Assembly (NCBI GenBank): GCA_003153055.1
Contig: PMBV01000114.1
Location: forward strand, 1-32,670
Origin: Myxococcales bacterium
Lineage (GTDB): Bacteria; Myxococcota; Myxococcia; Myxococcales; Myxococcaceae
Direction of reading: 5' to 3'
DNA: 32,670 nt
A model generated the notes under the pieces. The model searched no databases and was not told where the DNA came from. It saw only the letters and a program-made list of their open reading frames with translations. How positions within the stretch are numbered: the stretch's first letter is position 1; every line of letters starts with the position of its first letter. The translations under genes and the position numbers were made by a program. Shown piece by piece: positions 1-7,856 of this stretch.

Positions 1-1
1 G

Positions 2-481
2 CAGGTGATGGCGCTGGGCTACCTCTTCAACCTGAACCGGGGCGTGCCGCTGGTGAAGAAGGGGGGCGTCATCATCTTCACCCACCCCTGCTACGACGAG
101 TTCGACCCCGACCACCACGCGCCGTACATCGAGTTCTTCAACCGCTGCCTGCCCGAGACGCGCGACGGAGTGAAGCTGGGCCACCTGTACGAGCGCGAGT
201 TCGCCGAGAACCCCAGCTACGTGCACCTGTACCGCAAGGGCCACAGCTACCACGGGGCCCACCCTTTCTTCATGTGGTACTGGGGAGAGAACGGCCGGCA
301 GCACGTGGGCAAGGTCATCGCCGCCGGAGCCGAGAACAACCACGTACCGGCCATCATGGGGTGGGATCGCACCAACACCCTCTCCGAGGCCATCGAGGAG
401 GCCCGGGGCTTCGTCGGGCGCGGGGCCTCCATCTCCTTCGTGCGGCTCCCGCCCATCCTCCAGACGGACGTCACGCTCTAA
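2..481 (+). CDS. LarA/DUF2088-like protein, C-terminal part
   Basis: The 3' end of a gene that begins before the window; the reading frame is open from the first codon and ends with TAA. The visible ~159 residues include GGVIIFTHPCYDEFDP, FNRCLPETRD and, near the end, GRGASISFVRLPP. This resembles the C-terminal domain of lactate-racemase-like (LarA/DUF2088) proteins, recognised from memory of the family. In LarA the nickel-pincer cofactor and catalytic residues lie mainly in the N-terminal domain, which is not present here, so racemase activity cannot be judged. The Met codon at 8 is internal, not a start. Downstream, 77 bases separate it from the next lipoprotein gene. Family assignment moderate; substrate unknown. 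Confidence 0.65.
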   Translation, partial: QVMALGYLFNLNRGVPLVKKGGVIIFTHPCYDEFDPDHHAPYIEFFNRCLPETRDGVKLGHLYEREFAENPSYVHLYRKGHSYHGAHPFFMWYWGENGRQHVGKVIAAGAENNHVPAIMGWDRTNTLSEAIEEARGFVGRGASISFVRLPPILQTDVTL

Positions 482-558
482 CCTCACATCGATTGGTGAA
501 TTCTGGACATCTGATGTCCATTTTTCGCCAACCGATCCGCGCGTGCGAGAGTGCGCCC

Positions 559-2028
559 ATGCGCTCCCTCGCGACGTCGCTCCTCATGGCCTCTGCGCTG
601 CTGGGCTGCCCTTCGGCCCCGCGGTCGGCCACGGTGAAGGGCGACCTCATCGCGCGCTACCTCTTGGTCGACGGAGGCGTGCTCGACCTCCCCGAGGACC
701 TCTCGGTCGGCTCGCTGTCGCTCTACCTCGAGGCGAGCGATGGTGGCTTCGACGTCATCCACGGCACTGGGAGCGCCGACGGCACGTTCACCTTCCCCTC
801 CGTTCCCGATGGGCGCTTCATCGTGTCCATCGCCGACGTCTTCCTCAGCACCACTGCCCACGAGCTGCACCTGGGAGAGAACGTCGCCGGACGCCCGGGC
901 GTCTTCATCGCCAACCCCGGCGAGGGCCTGCGGCTCACGGCCACGAACCTCGCCCCGTGGAGCCCCGACGACGAGCTGCAGCTGACCTCGTGGAATGCGG
1001 GCATCGACGCCTTCTCGACGGCCCAGAGCCGGCGCATCATGCGAGAGAACGCCCCTGACGCGGGCGACACGGCGCTCACCGGCCTGTGGCTCGATCTCGA
1101 TGGGTACCGGGTCGTCGAGGCCGCCAAGGGTGACGACCTGAGGCTCCTCCAGCTCTCCGCGCACTCGACCGATGGAGGGCTCCACTGGAAGTCCGTCACC
1201 CGTGCCGCGTCGCTCGCCGTCGACCTCGCCATGAACCGGTTGACCCCCGCCACGGTGGCCCTCGACGAGGTCGTGCAGCAGCCGATCACCGCTCGCTTCG
1301 ACCAAGGCTCCTTCGAGGAAGCCGCCGTCGAGGTACACCCCGAGGCCGTCGCCCTCGAGGGTCGCTGGCTCCTCGACGCGCACCTGGGCGCCTTCGGGCC
1401 CAACACCATCTCCACCGGTGCGCCGGATCTCGCCACCGTCAGCTCGAGCCCCGGGGCAGGGGTGATTTCACTCGACCTCACCTGGGGCAACCCCTTTCCA
1501 CGCGCCTTCACCCCCTTCGTCTCGGTGGCTGTGCGCTTCGAGGCGCTCTACCGCGCGCCGCAGCCCGACGGAGGCTTCTCACCTTCGCGCTCGGAGACCG
1601 CCGTAGTGTCTCGCGTGGTGTCGCTGGAAGCCGCCAGCCAGACGCTGGACGCGCCCCTCATGCCAGTGCGCAACGTGCGGGTCGACGGCGTCACCATCGA
1701 CGACCAGTTCCCCCATGTGGCGGCCACGCCCCTCGTCTCCTGGGAGCCACCGCGGAGAGGCAGCCCCACCATCATCGACCTTCAGGCCGTAGCGCTCGAC
1801 CCGGGCGTCACCACGCTCCGAACCGAGGGCCCCACGCTGAGGGTGGTGGGAGACGTGACGAGCCTCCGCCTGCCGCCGGGCTTCCTCGATCCTGGCGCCG
1901 TCCAGTACCTCCGCCTCACCGCCATCGCCCAGCCACCCGAGTGGAATTCGTCGACACCTCGCCGCGACGTCGGGCCCCCCGCTGCCACGGCCACCGCCAT
2001 GACCCGAGCCTTCATCGCCACTCCCTGA
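559..2028 (+). CDS. large secreted lipoprotein, function unknown
   Basis: A 489-residue protein. The start at 559 is preferred because it gives a clean lipoprotein signal (MRSLATSLLMASALLGC) with lipobox ALLGC and Cys17 as the lipidation site; an in-frame ATG at 514 would put charged residues in front. Residues ~25-100 (VKGDL, then DGTFTFPSVPDGRF) look like a carboxypeptidase-regulatory-type beta-sandwich. The last ~120 residues, with VSWEPPRRGSPT, look like a fibronectin type III-like fold. There is no enzymatic motif. Several DGG runs (VDGG, SDGG, PDGG) are typical of myxobacterial surface lipoproteins. It probably sits in the outer membrane. Its stop overlaps the next start by one base (TGATG), suggesting translational coupling to the small Cys-rich gene. 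Confidence 0.75.
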   Translation: MRSLATSLLMASALLGCPSAPRSATVKGDLIARYLLVDGGVLDLPEDLSVGSLSLYLEASDGGFDVIHGTGSADGTFTFPSVPDGRFIVSIADVFLSTTAHELHLGENVAGRPGVFIANPGEGLRLTATNLAPWSPDDELQLTSWNAGIDAFSTAQSRRIMRENAPDAGDTALTGLWLDLDGYRVVEAAKGDDLRLLQLSAHSTDGGLHWKSVTRAASLAVDLAMNRLTPATVALDEVVQQPITARFDQGSFEEAAVEVHPEAVALEGRWLLDAHLGAFGPNTISTGAPDLATVSSSPGAGVISLDLTWGNPFPRAFTPFVSVAVRFEALYRAPQPDGGFSPSRSETAVVSRVVSLEAASQTLDAPLMPVRNVRVDGVTIDDQFPHVAATPLVSWEPPRRGSPTIIDLQAVALDPGVTTLRTEGPTLRVVGDVTSLRLPPGFLDPGAVQYLRLTAIAQPPEWNSSTPRRDVGPPAATATAMTRAFIATP

Positions 2029-2240
2029 TGAGACTCCTCCGACTCGTCGTCTGCGCACTCTTTGCCTGTGACCCATCGATTGCTCCGTGTGATTCCGGCA
2101 AGGTTTGCGTTTTCGCGGGGACAGCAGCATCCACATGCTTGCCAGCGTGCAATGTTGACGCGGGGTGTCCAATGGGAACCACCTGTACCTGCGCAAAAAG
2201 TTGTACCGGATACAGAGACTGCGCTCGTGTCTGTCGATGA
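2028..2240 (+). CDS. small Cys-rich secreted protein
   Basis: A 70-residue protein whose ATG overlaps the TGA of the preceding lipoprotein gene. The N-terminus (MRLLRLVVCALFAC) is a short hydrophobic signal; Cys14 could be a lipidation site although the lipobox is imperfect. The mature part has about ten cysteines, including DAGCPMGTTCTCAKSCTG, spaced like a disulfide-stabilised knottin or EGF-like unit. I do not recognise a named family. The region from about 2050 to 2340 is visibly less GC-rich than its surroundings. An extension to an upstream in-frame ATG at 1941 is rejected because it would run inside the lipoprotein gene and hide the signal. Confidence 0.6.
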   Translation: MRLLRLVVCALFACDPSIAPCDSGKVCVFAGTAASTCLPACNVDAGCPMGTTCTCAKSCTGYRDCARVCR

Positions 2241-2342
2241 TGAAAGAGTGAGAATCGCGAGTCAGTTGATGGTCATCATGGCGCGTTCGTACGGGGAGGG
2301 CGAGCCTTCGTCAGCCCATCTACCGCGAAAGGGGCATCTGCC

Positions 2343-2540
2343 ATGAAACCTGCCTTCTGGATCTGGATGTTGTTTTGGAGCGTGTTTACCGGGATCGCCA
2401 TCACGGCTTTGTTGGTCGTCCTGCCCCAGCCCACCTCGGTTCACTTCCTCGCTGCCGCGGCTGCGTGCGCCCTCGTGTCGATTCCGTTCAGCTTGTCTGC
2501 CGGGAAGGCGCTGGCAGCTCAGACATCGACAACGAAGTAG
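2343..2540 (+). CDS. small membrane protein
   Basis: A 65-residue protein with two predicted membrane helices, residues ~4-27 (FWIWMLFWSVFTGIAITALL) and ~34-55 (HFLAAAAACALVSIPFSLSA), then a short polar tail. It resembles small two-helix inner-membrane proteins of unknown function. The start follows a purine-rich stretch (GCGAAAGGGGC) about 10 bases upstream. It lies 102 bases after the Cys-rich gene. Bases 2541-2677, between its stop and the end of the LysR gene, show nothing I can name. The call rests on length, hydrophobicity and start context only. Confidence 0.5.
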   Translation: MKPAFWIWMLFWSVFTGIAITALLVVLPQPTSVHFLAAAAACALVSIPFSLSAGKALAAQTSTTK

Positions 2541-2677
2541 CGAGCTTCGCCGTCCAAGGGAAACCGGAAGGGCGAGGCCCGTCGTGATCGCCCGAAGAGT
2601 TCCCGTCGGTTCCTGACCGCCTCGAGCGGTGGGCGCAGGGTGAGCGGTCGACTCGCCTCCGGGCCCCAGCTGCACCG

Positions 2678-3598
2678 TCACACAGTCTGTGACAATGACC
2701 GAGGCTCGGCGAGACGGCGCACGGTAGCCTCGAGCAGCCCGGCGACCAGGCGCACTGTCGGCGCGCGGAGCCGACCTCGCGGTGCGACCAGGGCCACCGG
2801 CAGCGGAGCCAGGCTCCAGCCGGAGAGGATGTGGACCCAATCGCCCTTGGCCGCGGCGGCCGCCACCTCGGCTGCGGGGCGCAGGCCTACGCCGAGGCCC
2901 GCCTGGAGAGCGCCGAGGAGCAAGGCGGGGTTGTCGCTCTCGAGCGAGCCGGCCACGGGCACAGTCCTGGTCTCGCCAGACGGCCCCACCAGTGCCCAGG
3001 TCCGCTCCAGGTTGGGGGCGCGGGCGAGGAGGCATCGGTGCATCGAGAGAGCCTCGGGGTCACGGGGGTTCCCGAAGCGGCCCACGTAGCTCGCGGCAGC
3101 GCAGAGCCAGAAGCGCACCTCGCCCAGCCGGCGCGCCGTCAGCTCGGGCGGCACCGGCGTCGGCCCGCCCCACACCACGAGATCGAGGCCGTCGCGGCGA
3201 GGGTCGGCCGGAGCACCGCGCCCCCAGAGCTCGACGGAGAGCCCTGGCGAGGCGGCCATCGCTTGGGCCAGCGAGGAGAACAGCTCGGGGCTGGCGAGGT
3301 CTGGAGGGAGGGCCACCCGCACGGTGCCCTCGAGGTGACCGGCCGAGGCCTCCTGCTCGAGCAGCTCCAGCTCCTCGAGGACTCGGCGCGCGCGTTCGAC
3401 GAGGCGGGCTCCGGTCTCCGTCGGGCGGACGACGCGAGTGGTGCGCTCGAAGAGGCGGGCCCCCAGCCGGTGCTCCAGCCGTGCCACCCGGTGCGAGACC
3501 GCGTTGGTGGAGCGCTTGAGCGCGCGGCCCGCGGCCGAGAAGGTGCCGAGGTCAGCGACCGCAACCAGGGCCCGCAAGCCCTCGACGTCGTCGAGCAT
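2678..3598 (-). CDS. LysR-family transcriptional regulator
   Basis: A 306-residue regulator of normal LysR length. Residues ~1-60 form the winged helix-turn-helix: LRALVAVADLGTFSAAGRAL, then STNAVSHRVARLEHRLGARL and FERTTR. A linker helix rich in Glu, Leu and Arg follows, and residues ~90-300 form the periplasmic-binding-like effector domain. The ATG at 3598 is chosen because GGGAG lies nine bases upstream; a GTG at 3622 would add eight residues. It is co-directional with the methyltransferase gene upstream (79-base gap) and may be transcribed with it. LysR regulators often control a neighbouring gene, but no target is evident. The effector is unknown. Confidence 0.9.
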   Translation of the reverse strand: MLDDVEGLRALVAVADLGTFSAAGRALKRSTNAVSHRVARLEHRLGARLFERTTRVVRPTETGARLVERARRVLEELELLEQEASAGHLEGTVRVALPPDLASPELFSSLAQAMAASPGLSVELWGRGAPADPRRDGLDLVVWGGPTPVPPELTARRLGEVRFWLCAAASYVGRFGNPRDPEALSMHRCLLARAPNLERTWALVGPSGETRTVPVAGSLESDNPALLLGALQAGLGVGLRPAAEVAAAAAKGDWVHILSGWSLAPLPVALVAPRGRLRAPTVRLVAGLLEATVRRLAEPRSLSQTV

Positions 3599-3677
3599 GT
3601 GTCGTGTCTCCCGCGGGTCCACGTGCGTGTTGCCACGATGGGCTCTGGGACGCCAGCTCCTCGGCCGAGGCGGAGGA

Positions 3678-4298
3678 CTACGTGGGCTTTCGCGCCGAGC
3701 CGAGAAAGTGGAAGCTGAGAGGCTTCGGACCCGGCGCGTACCCTGCCTCGACGTCCTCGAGGGTGAAGCCGGCGCGGGTCATCAGGCCTGGGACATCACG
3801 GTTGAGGTTGCAGCCGCCCGAGAAGTGGGTCCACACGGGGTTGAGCCGGTCTTGCCAGCGGCGCACGGAGGCGTCGGGGGCGCGGCCGTGCTCGGCGAAG
3901 AGGAGCAGGCCGCCCGGCTTGAGGAGGCGACGAGCCTCGGCCAGTGCCAGCTCCGGGTGGGGAATGGTGCAGAGCGCCCAGGTCACGACGACGGTGTCGG
4001 CGACGGAGTCTCCAAGGGGGATGCTCTCGGCCGAGGTGGGGACGTGCTCCACCGTGGGCACGGACTGCGCGCGCCGCGATGAAGCGAGGCGCCACATCTC
4101 ATGCGAGGGCTCGACGGCCCAGACGTGCTCGACGGCTCGACCGTCGTAGTACGGGAGGTTGTGGCCGGAGCCGGCACCGAGCTCGACGACGCGACCATGG
4201 GCGCGGGGTACGACCCGCTGGCGGCGGCTGCCCATGTCCTCGGTCGAGCATACCCAGCTCGTCAGCCGAGGGAGGAGGAAGTGATTATAGAGGTCCAT
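3678..4298 (-). CDS. class I SAM-dependent methyltransferase
   Basis: A 206-residue small-molecule or lipid-type methyltransferase. Motif I is VVELGAGSGHNLPYY (SAM-binding Gly-rich loop); the acidic strand 2 is VWAVEPS; motif post-I/II is DTVVVTWALCTIPHPE; motif III is LLKPGGLLLFAEHG. The N-terminus MDLYNHFLLPRL followed by RRQRVVPRA is the usual beginning of this family, and AGGAG lies ten bases before the ATG at 4298, so upstream in-frame extension to 4457 is rejected. The C-terminal FSGGCNLNRDVPGLMTRAGF also fits. The substrate cannot be told. The 5' end and the upstream leader are duplicated about 350 bases away (see the repeat entries), so this copy is the only intact one. Confidence 0.88.
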   Translation of the reverse strand: MDLYNHFLLPRLTSWVCSTEDMGSRRQRVVPRAHGRVVELGAGSGHNLPYYDGRAVEHVWAVEPSHEMWRLASSRRAQSVPTVEHVPTSAESIPLGDSVADTVVVTWALCTIPHPELALAEARRLLKPGGLLLFAEHGRAPDASVRRWQDRLNPVWTHFSGGCNLNRDVPGLMTRAGFTLEDVEAGYAPGPKPLSFHFLGSARKPT

Positions 4299-4438
4299 CA
4301 CCCTGGTTCTCCTGGGTGGGGGTACCGGCGCGAGCGAGTGGACGTGCGCCGTTGCGTCGACGGCCACGGAGGTGCCCTCATCCATGTCGATGAGAGCGCC
4401 TGGCCGCGAGCGAAGGTTCCTGGGGCCGCGGGCTGGAG
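4181..4438. repeat. direct repeat copy A: methyltransferase 5' end and leader
   Basis: This ~255-base segment holds codons ~1-39 of the methyltransferase and ~140 bases upstream. It is repeated in the same orientation about 350 bases further along (copy B). By eye, 74 of 90 bases agree between 4211-4300 and 4561-4650. The alignment needs only a 6-base gap near 4185-4205 and a 1-base shift near 4417. Shared landmarks are GCTGGCGGCGGCT, GTGATTA and CCTGGTTCTCCTG. The leader probably carries the promoter and ribosome site of the intact gene. Bases 4299-4866 contain no intact gene, only the two repeats and a short inverted repeat. Confidence 0.85.
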
Positions 4439-4466
4439 CGCACAGGCCGAGCCCCAACTGTCACGG

Positions 4467-4485
4467 ATGGAAGCCACTCTTCCAT
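4467..4485. promoter_or_regulatory. 7-bp inverted repeat between the duplicated leaders
   Basis: ATGGAAG, five bases (CCACT), then CTTCCAT: a perfect dyad lying just outside repeat copy A and upstream of the minus-strand methyltransferase. Its position suits an operator for a dimeric regulator, possibly the nearby LysR protein, or a weak hairpin. Only the symmetry is seen; the role is inferred. Confidence 0.35.
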
Positions 4486-4536
4486 TTGGCCCTCACCCCA
4501 GCGAGCCACGGACCTGGCGTCGAGAAGGCCGCTACG

Positions 4537-4786
4537 GCTCGATGACGCGCCCGCAGGCGACCACCCGCTGGCGGCGGCTCCCCGTGTCCTCGGTCGAGTC
4601 CACCCAGCTCCTCAGCGGAGAGAGGAGACAGTGATTAGAGCACTCCAGCAGCCTGGTTCTCCTGACCGCCCGAACCGGCTCGGGCGAGCGGACGTGCGGA
4701 TCTGCGTCGACAGCCACGGAGGTGCCCGATCCATGTCGGTACGAGACCGCCGCCGCGAGCGCGGGTTCCTGGGCCACGGGCGGGAG
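4537..4786 (-). pseudogene. direct repeat copy B: decayed methyltransferase 5' remnant
   Basis: The second copy of the duplicated segment. Translated on the minus strand it still shows SGTSVAVDADPHV, RRTRL and STEDTGSRRQRVV, matching GTSVAVDATAHV, RRTRV and STEDMGSRRQRVV in and before the intact gene. The start codon has become CTG (GTG-ATG in copy A reads CTG-CTG here) while the AGGAG upstream is kept. The frame ends at 4532, just before the SAM-binding motif, where homology also ends. It is therefore a truncated duplicate without a methyltransferase core. Whether its leader still drives transcription is unknown. Confidence 0.75.
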
Positions 4787-4866
4787 CTGGTGCCAGCTCG
4801 CGTCGGCGGCACCCAAGGCTCAGTTCGGGACGCGCGGGCTGCTATCCTCGAACCTGGGAGGGTTCC

Positions 4867-5466
4867 ATGCCTCGATTCTTCTGGTCCGTCGTGTGGGGTG
4901 TGGCTCTTGGTGGGGTCGCGATCGCGCTGGGCTTCGGCTTTTGGGGCGCGCTGGCGCTTTCGTTGCTGGCCGGGTTGGCGTGGGACCTGGCCTTCGTGAA
5001 CCGCCCGGACAACCCCTTCAGCGAAATAGCAGTGCCATCTGGGGTGCCCGAGGCGCAACGCCAGACGCCGCAAGCTGGCTCTCCGGCACAAGCCCTCCCA
5101 CAAGCGCCCGTGCAGCCGCTGCTGGGAGTGTTTCCTCGCCTTGCCCTGGGGATGCCAGAACGTGACGCCGTTGCTGCGCTCCCATCGCAAGGCCCCGAAC
5201 CGGTCCGTTGGCTCAGGAACTCAGGCGATCCCACCTACACGGTCGGGGTCGAGGGGTTCCGCCCCGGCGCCTGGTCTGCCAACTTGGAGATGGAGGAAGG
5301 CCGGCTCAAGGAAGTTCTCCTGATGTGTGGTGACGTCATGCCCGGGGCACGGGAGGGAATTGAGGCCGAACTGGTGGCGCGCTTGGGACCACACCACCCT
5401 TTGCGTCCTTTGCCGCCCGACGCGAGTGACCAGGTACAGAGGTTCTACAATAGGCAATCGGGGTGA
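4867..5466 (+). CDS. hypothetical protein with N-terminal membrane hairpin
   Basis: A 199-residue protein with a good ribosome site (GGGAGG, five bases before ATG). Residues ~4-44 (FFWSVVWGVALGGVAIALGF, then FWGALALSLLAGLAW) form one or two membrane helices. A Pro/Ala/Gln-rich linker of ~45 residues follows. The C-terminal ~110 residues (LGVFPRLALGMPERDAVAAL to the end) look like a soluble domain. The pattern LGMPERDAVAAL resembles the start of small beta-rich domains that follow a membrane anchor in myxobacterial proteins, but I do not recognise a named family. The stop codon lies inside a perfect 7-bp hairpin. Confidence 0.7.
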   Translation: MPRFFWSVVWGVALGGVAIALGFGFWGALALSLLAGLAWDLAFVNRPDNPFSEIAVPSGVPEAQRQTPQAGSPAQALPQAPVQPLLGVFPRLALGMPERDAVAALPSQGPEPVRWLRNSGDPTYTVGVEGFRPGAWSANLEMEEGRLKEVLLMCGDVMPGAREGIEAELVARLGPHHPLRPLPPDASDQVQRFYNRQSG

Positions 5467-5477
5467 CTGACACCCCG
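5459..5477. terminator. hairpin between convergent genes
   Basis: CGGGGTG, loop ACTGA, CACCCCG: a perfect 7-bp GC-rich stem that includes the TGA stop of the upstream gene. It lies between that gene and the converging end of aroA. There is no T-tract on either side, so it may be a weak or bidirectional terminator or an mRNA 3' end stabiliser. Bases 5478-5592 hold nothing else I can name. Confidence 0.4.
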
Positions 5478-5592
5478 CGCCGCAATGGGCAACATGGGGC
5501 GCCTACCTCGCGGTCCTCTGCGGAACTCCGCGACTCGCGCGTCGAACCCAGCGGGCTTGCAAAGCCGTGAAGCCCCAGTCCCAGCGCTCGAG

Positions 5593-6813
5593 TCAACTCG
5601 GAGCCCGCTCCTCGACGCTGAAGCCCAGCTTGTCCACCTCGCGCCAGAACCCAGGGAAGCTCTTGGTGACCGCCTGTTTCCCATGGAGCCCAAGCCGCAC
5701 CCCGCCGAGGTACGCCAGCACGGTGGCCGACATCGCCAGGCGGTGATCATCTCGAGCGTCGAAGTCGAAGTCATGAACGGGCCCGGGCACCACCGTGAGC
5801 GTCTCCTCGTTCAGCGTGGTGGTGAGCCCCGCGCGGCCGAGCATCTCTCTCACCGCCTCCAGGCGATCGCTCTCCTTGTGCCGGAGGATGCCGGCCCGGG
5901 TGAAGACGCTGGGAGCCTTCAGCATCGCCGCCACCGCCGCCAGCGTGGGCACCGCGTCGGGGCACACCTGCGCGTCGACCACGAAGCCGCCCGAGGCGAC
6001 ACCGCTCACTCGCACCGGTGGCCCGCGGTGCACGGTGAGGCCCACCGATTCCAGGTGGCCGACGAAGGCGCGATCCGGATGCTCGGCGGTGAAGTCCACC
6101 CGCTCCACTTCGGCCTGAGACTTCCACGCCAACGCGAGGAGGTAGGTGAGTGACGACCAATCGCCGGGCACCACCAACCGGCCCTGCCCCTTCGACGGCC
6201 GCACCACCGTGCGCTGCCCACCGTCGCTTGATGAGAGCTCGAAGCCCGCGCGCACCATCCAGGCCCGGGTGAGCTCGAGGTAGCCCTCGCTGGTGAGCGC
6301 TCCCACGACGAGCACCGAGGACGGCTGACCCGTCGCCTGGGCCACCCGCGCCGCACCCAAGAGGAGACTCGAGGCAAACTGACTGCTCTCGGCCCCGGTC
6401 ACCTCGAAGTGCACGCCCTGAGGGAGCCGAGCCCCGGCGCGCACCACCAGTGGCCAGGGATGGCCTTCCTCCACCACGAGGCCGTGGGCACCGAGGGCCC
6501 CCTTCAACGACTCCACCAGTGGGCGATGGGGCCGCGCTCCCAGCCGCGGCGTGCCGGTGAAGGTCGTCACCCGGCCCGGAGCCAGCGCCGCCTGAGTGAG
6601 CAGAAAACGAAACGGCGCGCCTCCGTCGTGGCAATCGATGTCGGCCGTGGGCTCACGGAGCAGCTCCAGGCCCCTTTGCAGCACTCGCACGTCGCGAGGG
6701 AGCTCCTCCTCGGGCGGAATCACCGACGAGAGGGGCACGCCGAGCGCCTCGGCCAACACGAGCGCACGCTGCGCATCGGACTTCGACAACGGCGGGCTCA
6801 AACGGGGGCTCAC
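5593..6813 (-). CDS. aroA: 3-phosphoshikimate 1-carboxyvinyltransferase (EPSP synthase)
   Basis: A 406-residue EPSP synthase that joins phosphoenolpyruvate to shikimate-3-phosphate. The GTG start at 6813 overlaps the aroB stop as GTGA. Visible family motifs are the N-terminal PPLSKSDAQR (7-16, catalytic Lys11), SSQFASSLLL (143-152), PGDWSS (216-221), CPDAVPT (284-290, catalytic Asp286), KESDR (313-317), DDHRLAM (355-361) and VTKSFPGFW (382-390). The usual Asn-Ala-Gly-Thr-Ala-Met-Arg segment, which also contacts glyphosate, is replaced by HDGGAPFR (62-69). The protein is about 20 residues shorter than common forms, mainly at the N-terminus. It is the last gene of the aro operon. The identity is firm; the effect of the altered loop is not known. 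Confidence 0.95.
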   Translation of the reverse strand: MSPRLSPPLSKSDAQRALVLAEALGVPLSSVIPPEEELPRDVRVLQRGLELLREPTADIDCHDGGAPFRFLLTQAALAPGRVTTFTGTPRLGARPHRPLVESLKGALGAHGLVVEEGHPWPLVVRAGARLPQGVHFEVTGAESSQFASSLLLGAARVAQATGQPSSVLVVGALTSEGYLELTRAWMVRAGFELSSSDGGQRTVVRPSKGQGRLVVPGDWSSLTYLLALAWKSQAEVERVDFTAEHPDRAFVGHLESVGLTVHRGPPVRVSGVASGGFVVDAQVCPDAVPTLAAVAAMLKAPSVFTRAGILRHKESDRLEAVREMLGRAGLTTTLNEETLTVVPGPVHDFDFDARDDHRLAMSATVLAYLGGVRLGLHGKQAVTKSFPGFWREVDKLGFSVEERAPS

Positions 6814-7856
6814 GGCCGCTCCCCCTTGCGCCAAGCACCGAACAAGCCATGCCACGCCTCGTTGGGCACGTCTTGAGACCTCCAGTGCCCCGGCTTCTCG
6901 AGCAAGATGAAGCGGGTGTGAGTCTTGGTGGCGCCCTTCTTGTCGCCGCGGAGCAACTGAGACACCTCGGCGGTGGAGACCTTCGCCAGCACCGAGCCGA
7001 GCCGGCGGCGAGCCTGTTCGGCCATGGGGAGCAGGGGCTCGACGGCCTCGGCCACCGCCTCGCTCGTCACGCCCAGCGCGCGGCCGAGATCCAGCGCGCA
7101 GACCATGCCCAGTGCGACGGCCTCTCCGTGCCGCACCCGGTAGTGACTGACCGACTCCACCACGTGCGCGAAGGTGTGGCCGAAGTTGAACACCTCGCGC
7201 AGGCCCCGCTGCTCGTAGGGGTCCTTCACGCAGATGGCCGTCTTCAACGCACGGCTGGTGCGAATGAGCGAGCTGGCATCGGGCCGGGCGACCCGCCAGG
7301 TCCTCCAGGTGCGCTCGTCGAGCGTCAAGGCCATTTTGTAGGCCTCGGCCTGACCTTCCCTCAGCTGAGCCGGCGTGAGCGTGGAGAAAATCTCCAGGCA
7401 CAACCAGCCTTCGAGCGGCGCGTGGAAGACCCCCAGCCCATTCTTGAGGCCGGCGACGTTCACCGCGCCCTTGCCTCCAAGGCTGCTGTCGACCGCGGCG
7501 AGCCAGGTGGTAGGCACCTGAATGAGCCGGGCGCCTCGCTTGTGCAGGTGGGCGAAGACGGTGGCCACGTCACCGATGCTCCCTCCGCCGACCGCCAGCA
7601 CCGTGGAGCGACGGGGCACCGTCACGGCCGCGGCAGCCAGGCGCTCGAGGGTCTTGAGCGACTTGGCTCCTTCGCCGGCCCGCAGCGCCACCACGGTGGG
7701 AATGCGCTTCAACGCGCGAGCGACGTGGGGGTGGAGCCTCAGCACCCGCTCGTCGGCGATGGCCATCACCGGGCCCTCGAGGGTGGGCAAGAGTTCCTCG
7801 AAGCGACCCCAGCGATCCACGCAGGGCTCGAAACTCCCAGGGGCAAGTGGCTTCAT
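6810..7856 (-). CDS. aroB: 3-dehydroquinate synthase
   Basis: A 348-residue enzyme that converts DAHP to 3-dehydroquinate with NAD and a divalent metal. The NAD-binding loop is GGGSIGD (90-96), followed by PTTWLAAVDSSLGGKGAVN (115-133). Candidate metal ligands are Glu171 (in EGQAEAYKMAL), His227 (NFGHTFAH) and His243 (RHGEAVALGM). Lys and Asn residues for the substrate are present in GGKGAVN and FNFGH. The length is typical. Its ATG overlaps the aroC stop as ATGA, and its stop overlaps the aroA GTG, so all three are translationally coupled. No frameshift or missing active-site residue is seen. Confidence 0.96.
   Translation of the reverse strand: MKPLAPGSFEPCVDRWGRFEELLPTLEGPVMAIADERVLRLHPHVARALKRIPTVVALRAGEGAKSLKTLERLAAAAVTVPRRSTVLAVGGGSIGDVATVFAHLHKRGARLIQVPTTWLAAVDSSLGGKGAVNVAGLKNGLGVFHAPLEGWLCLEIFSTLTPAQLREGQAEAYKMALTLDERTWRTWRVARPDASSLIRTSRALKTAICVKDPYEQRGLREVFNFGHTFAHVVESVSHYRVRHGEAVALGMVCALDLGRALGVTSEAVAEAVEPLLPMAEQARRRLGSVLAKVSTAEVSQLLRGDKKGATKTHTRFILLEKPGHWRSQDVPNEAWHGLFGAWRKGERP

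Noticed and set aside
4299..4457. N-terminal extension of the methyltransferase
   Set aside because: The family begins at the Met at 4298 with AGGAG upstream; the extra residues are open only because the leader is duplicated and GC-rich.
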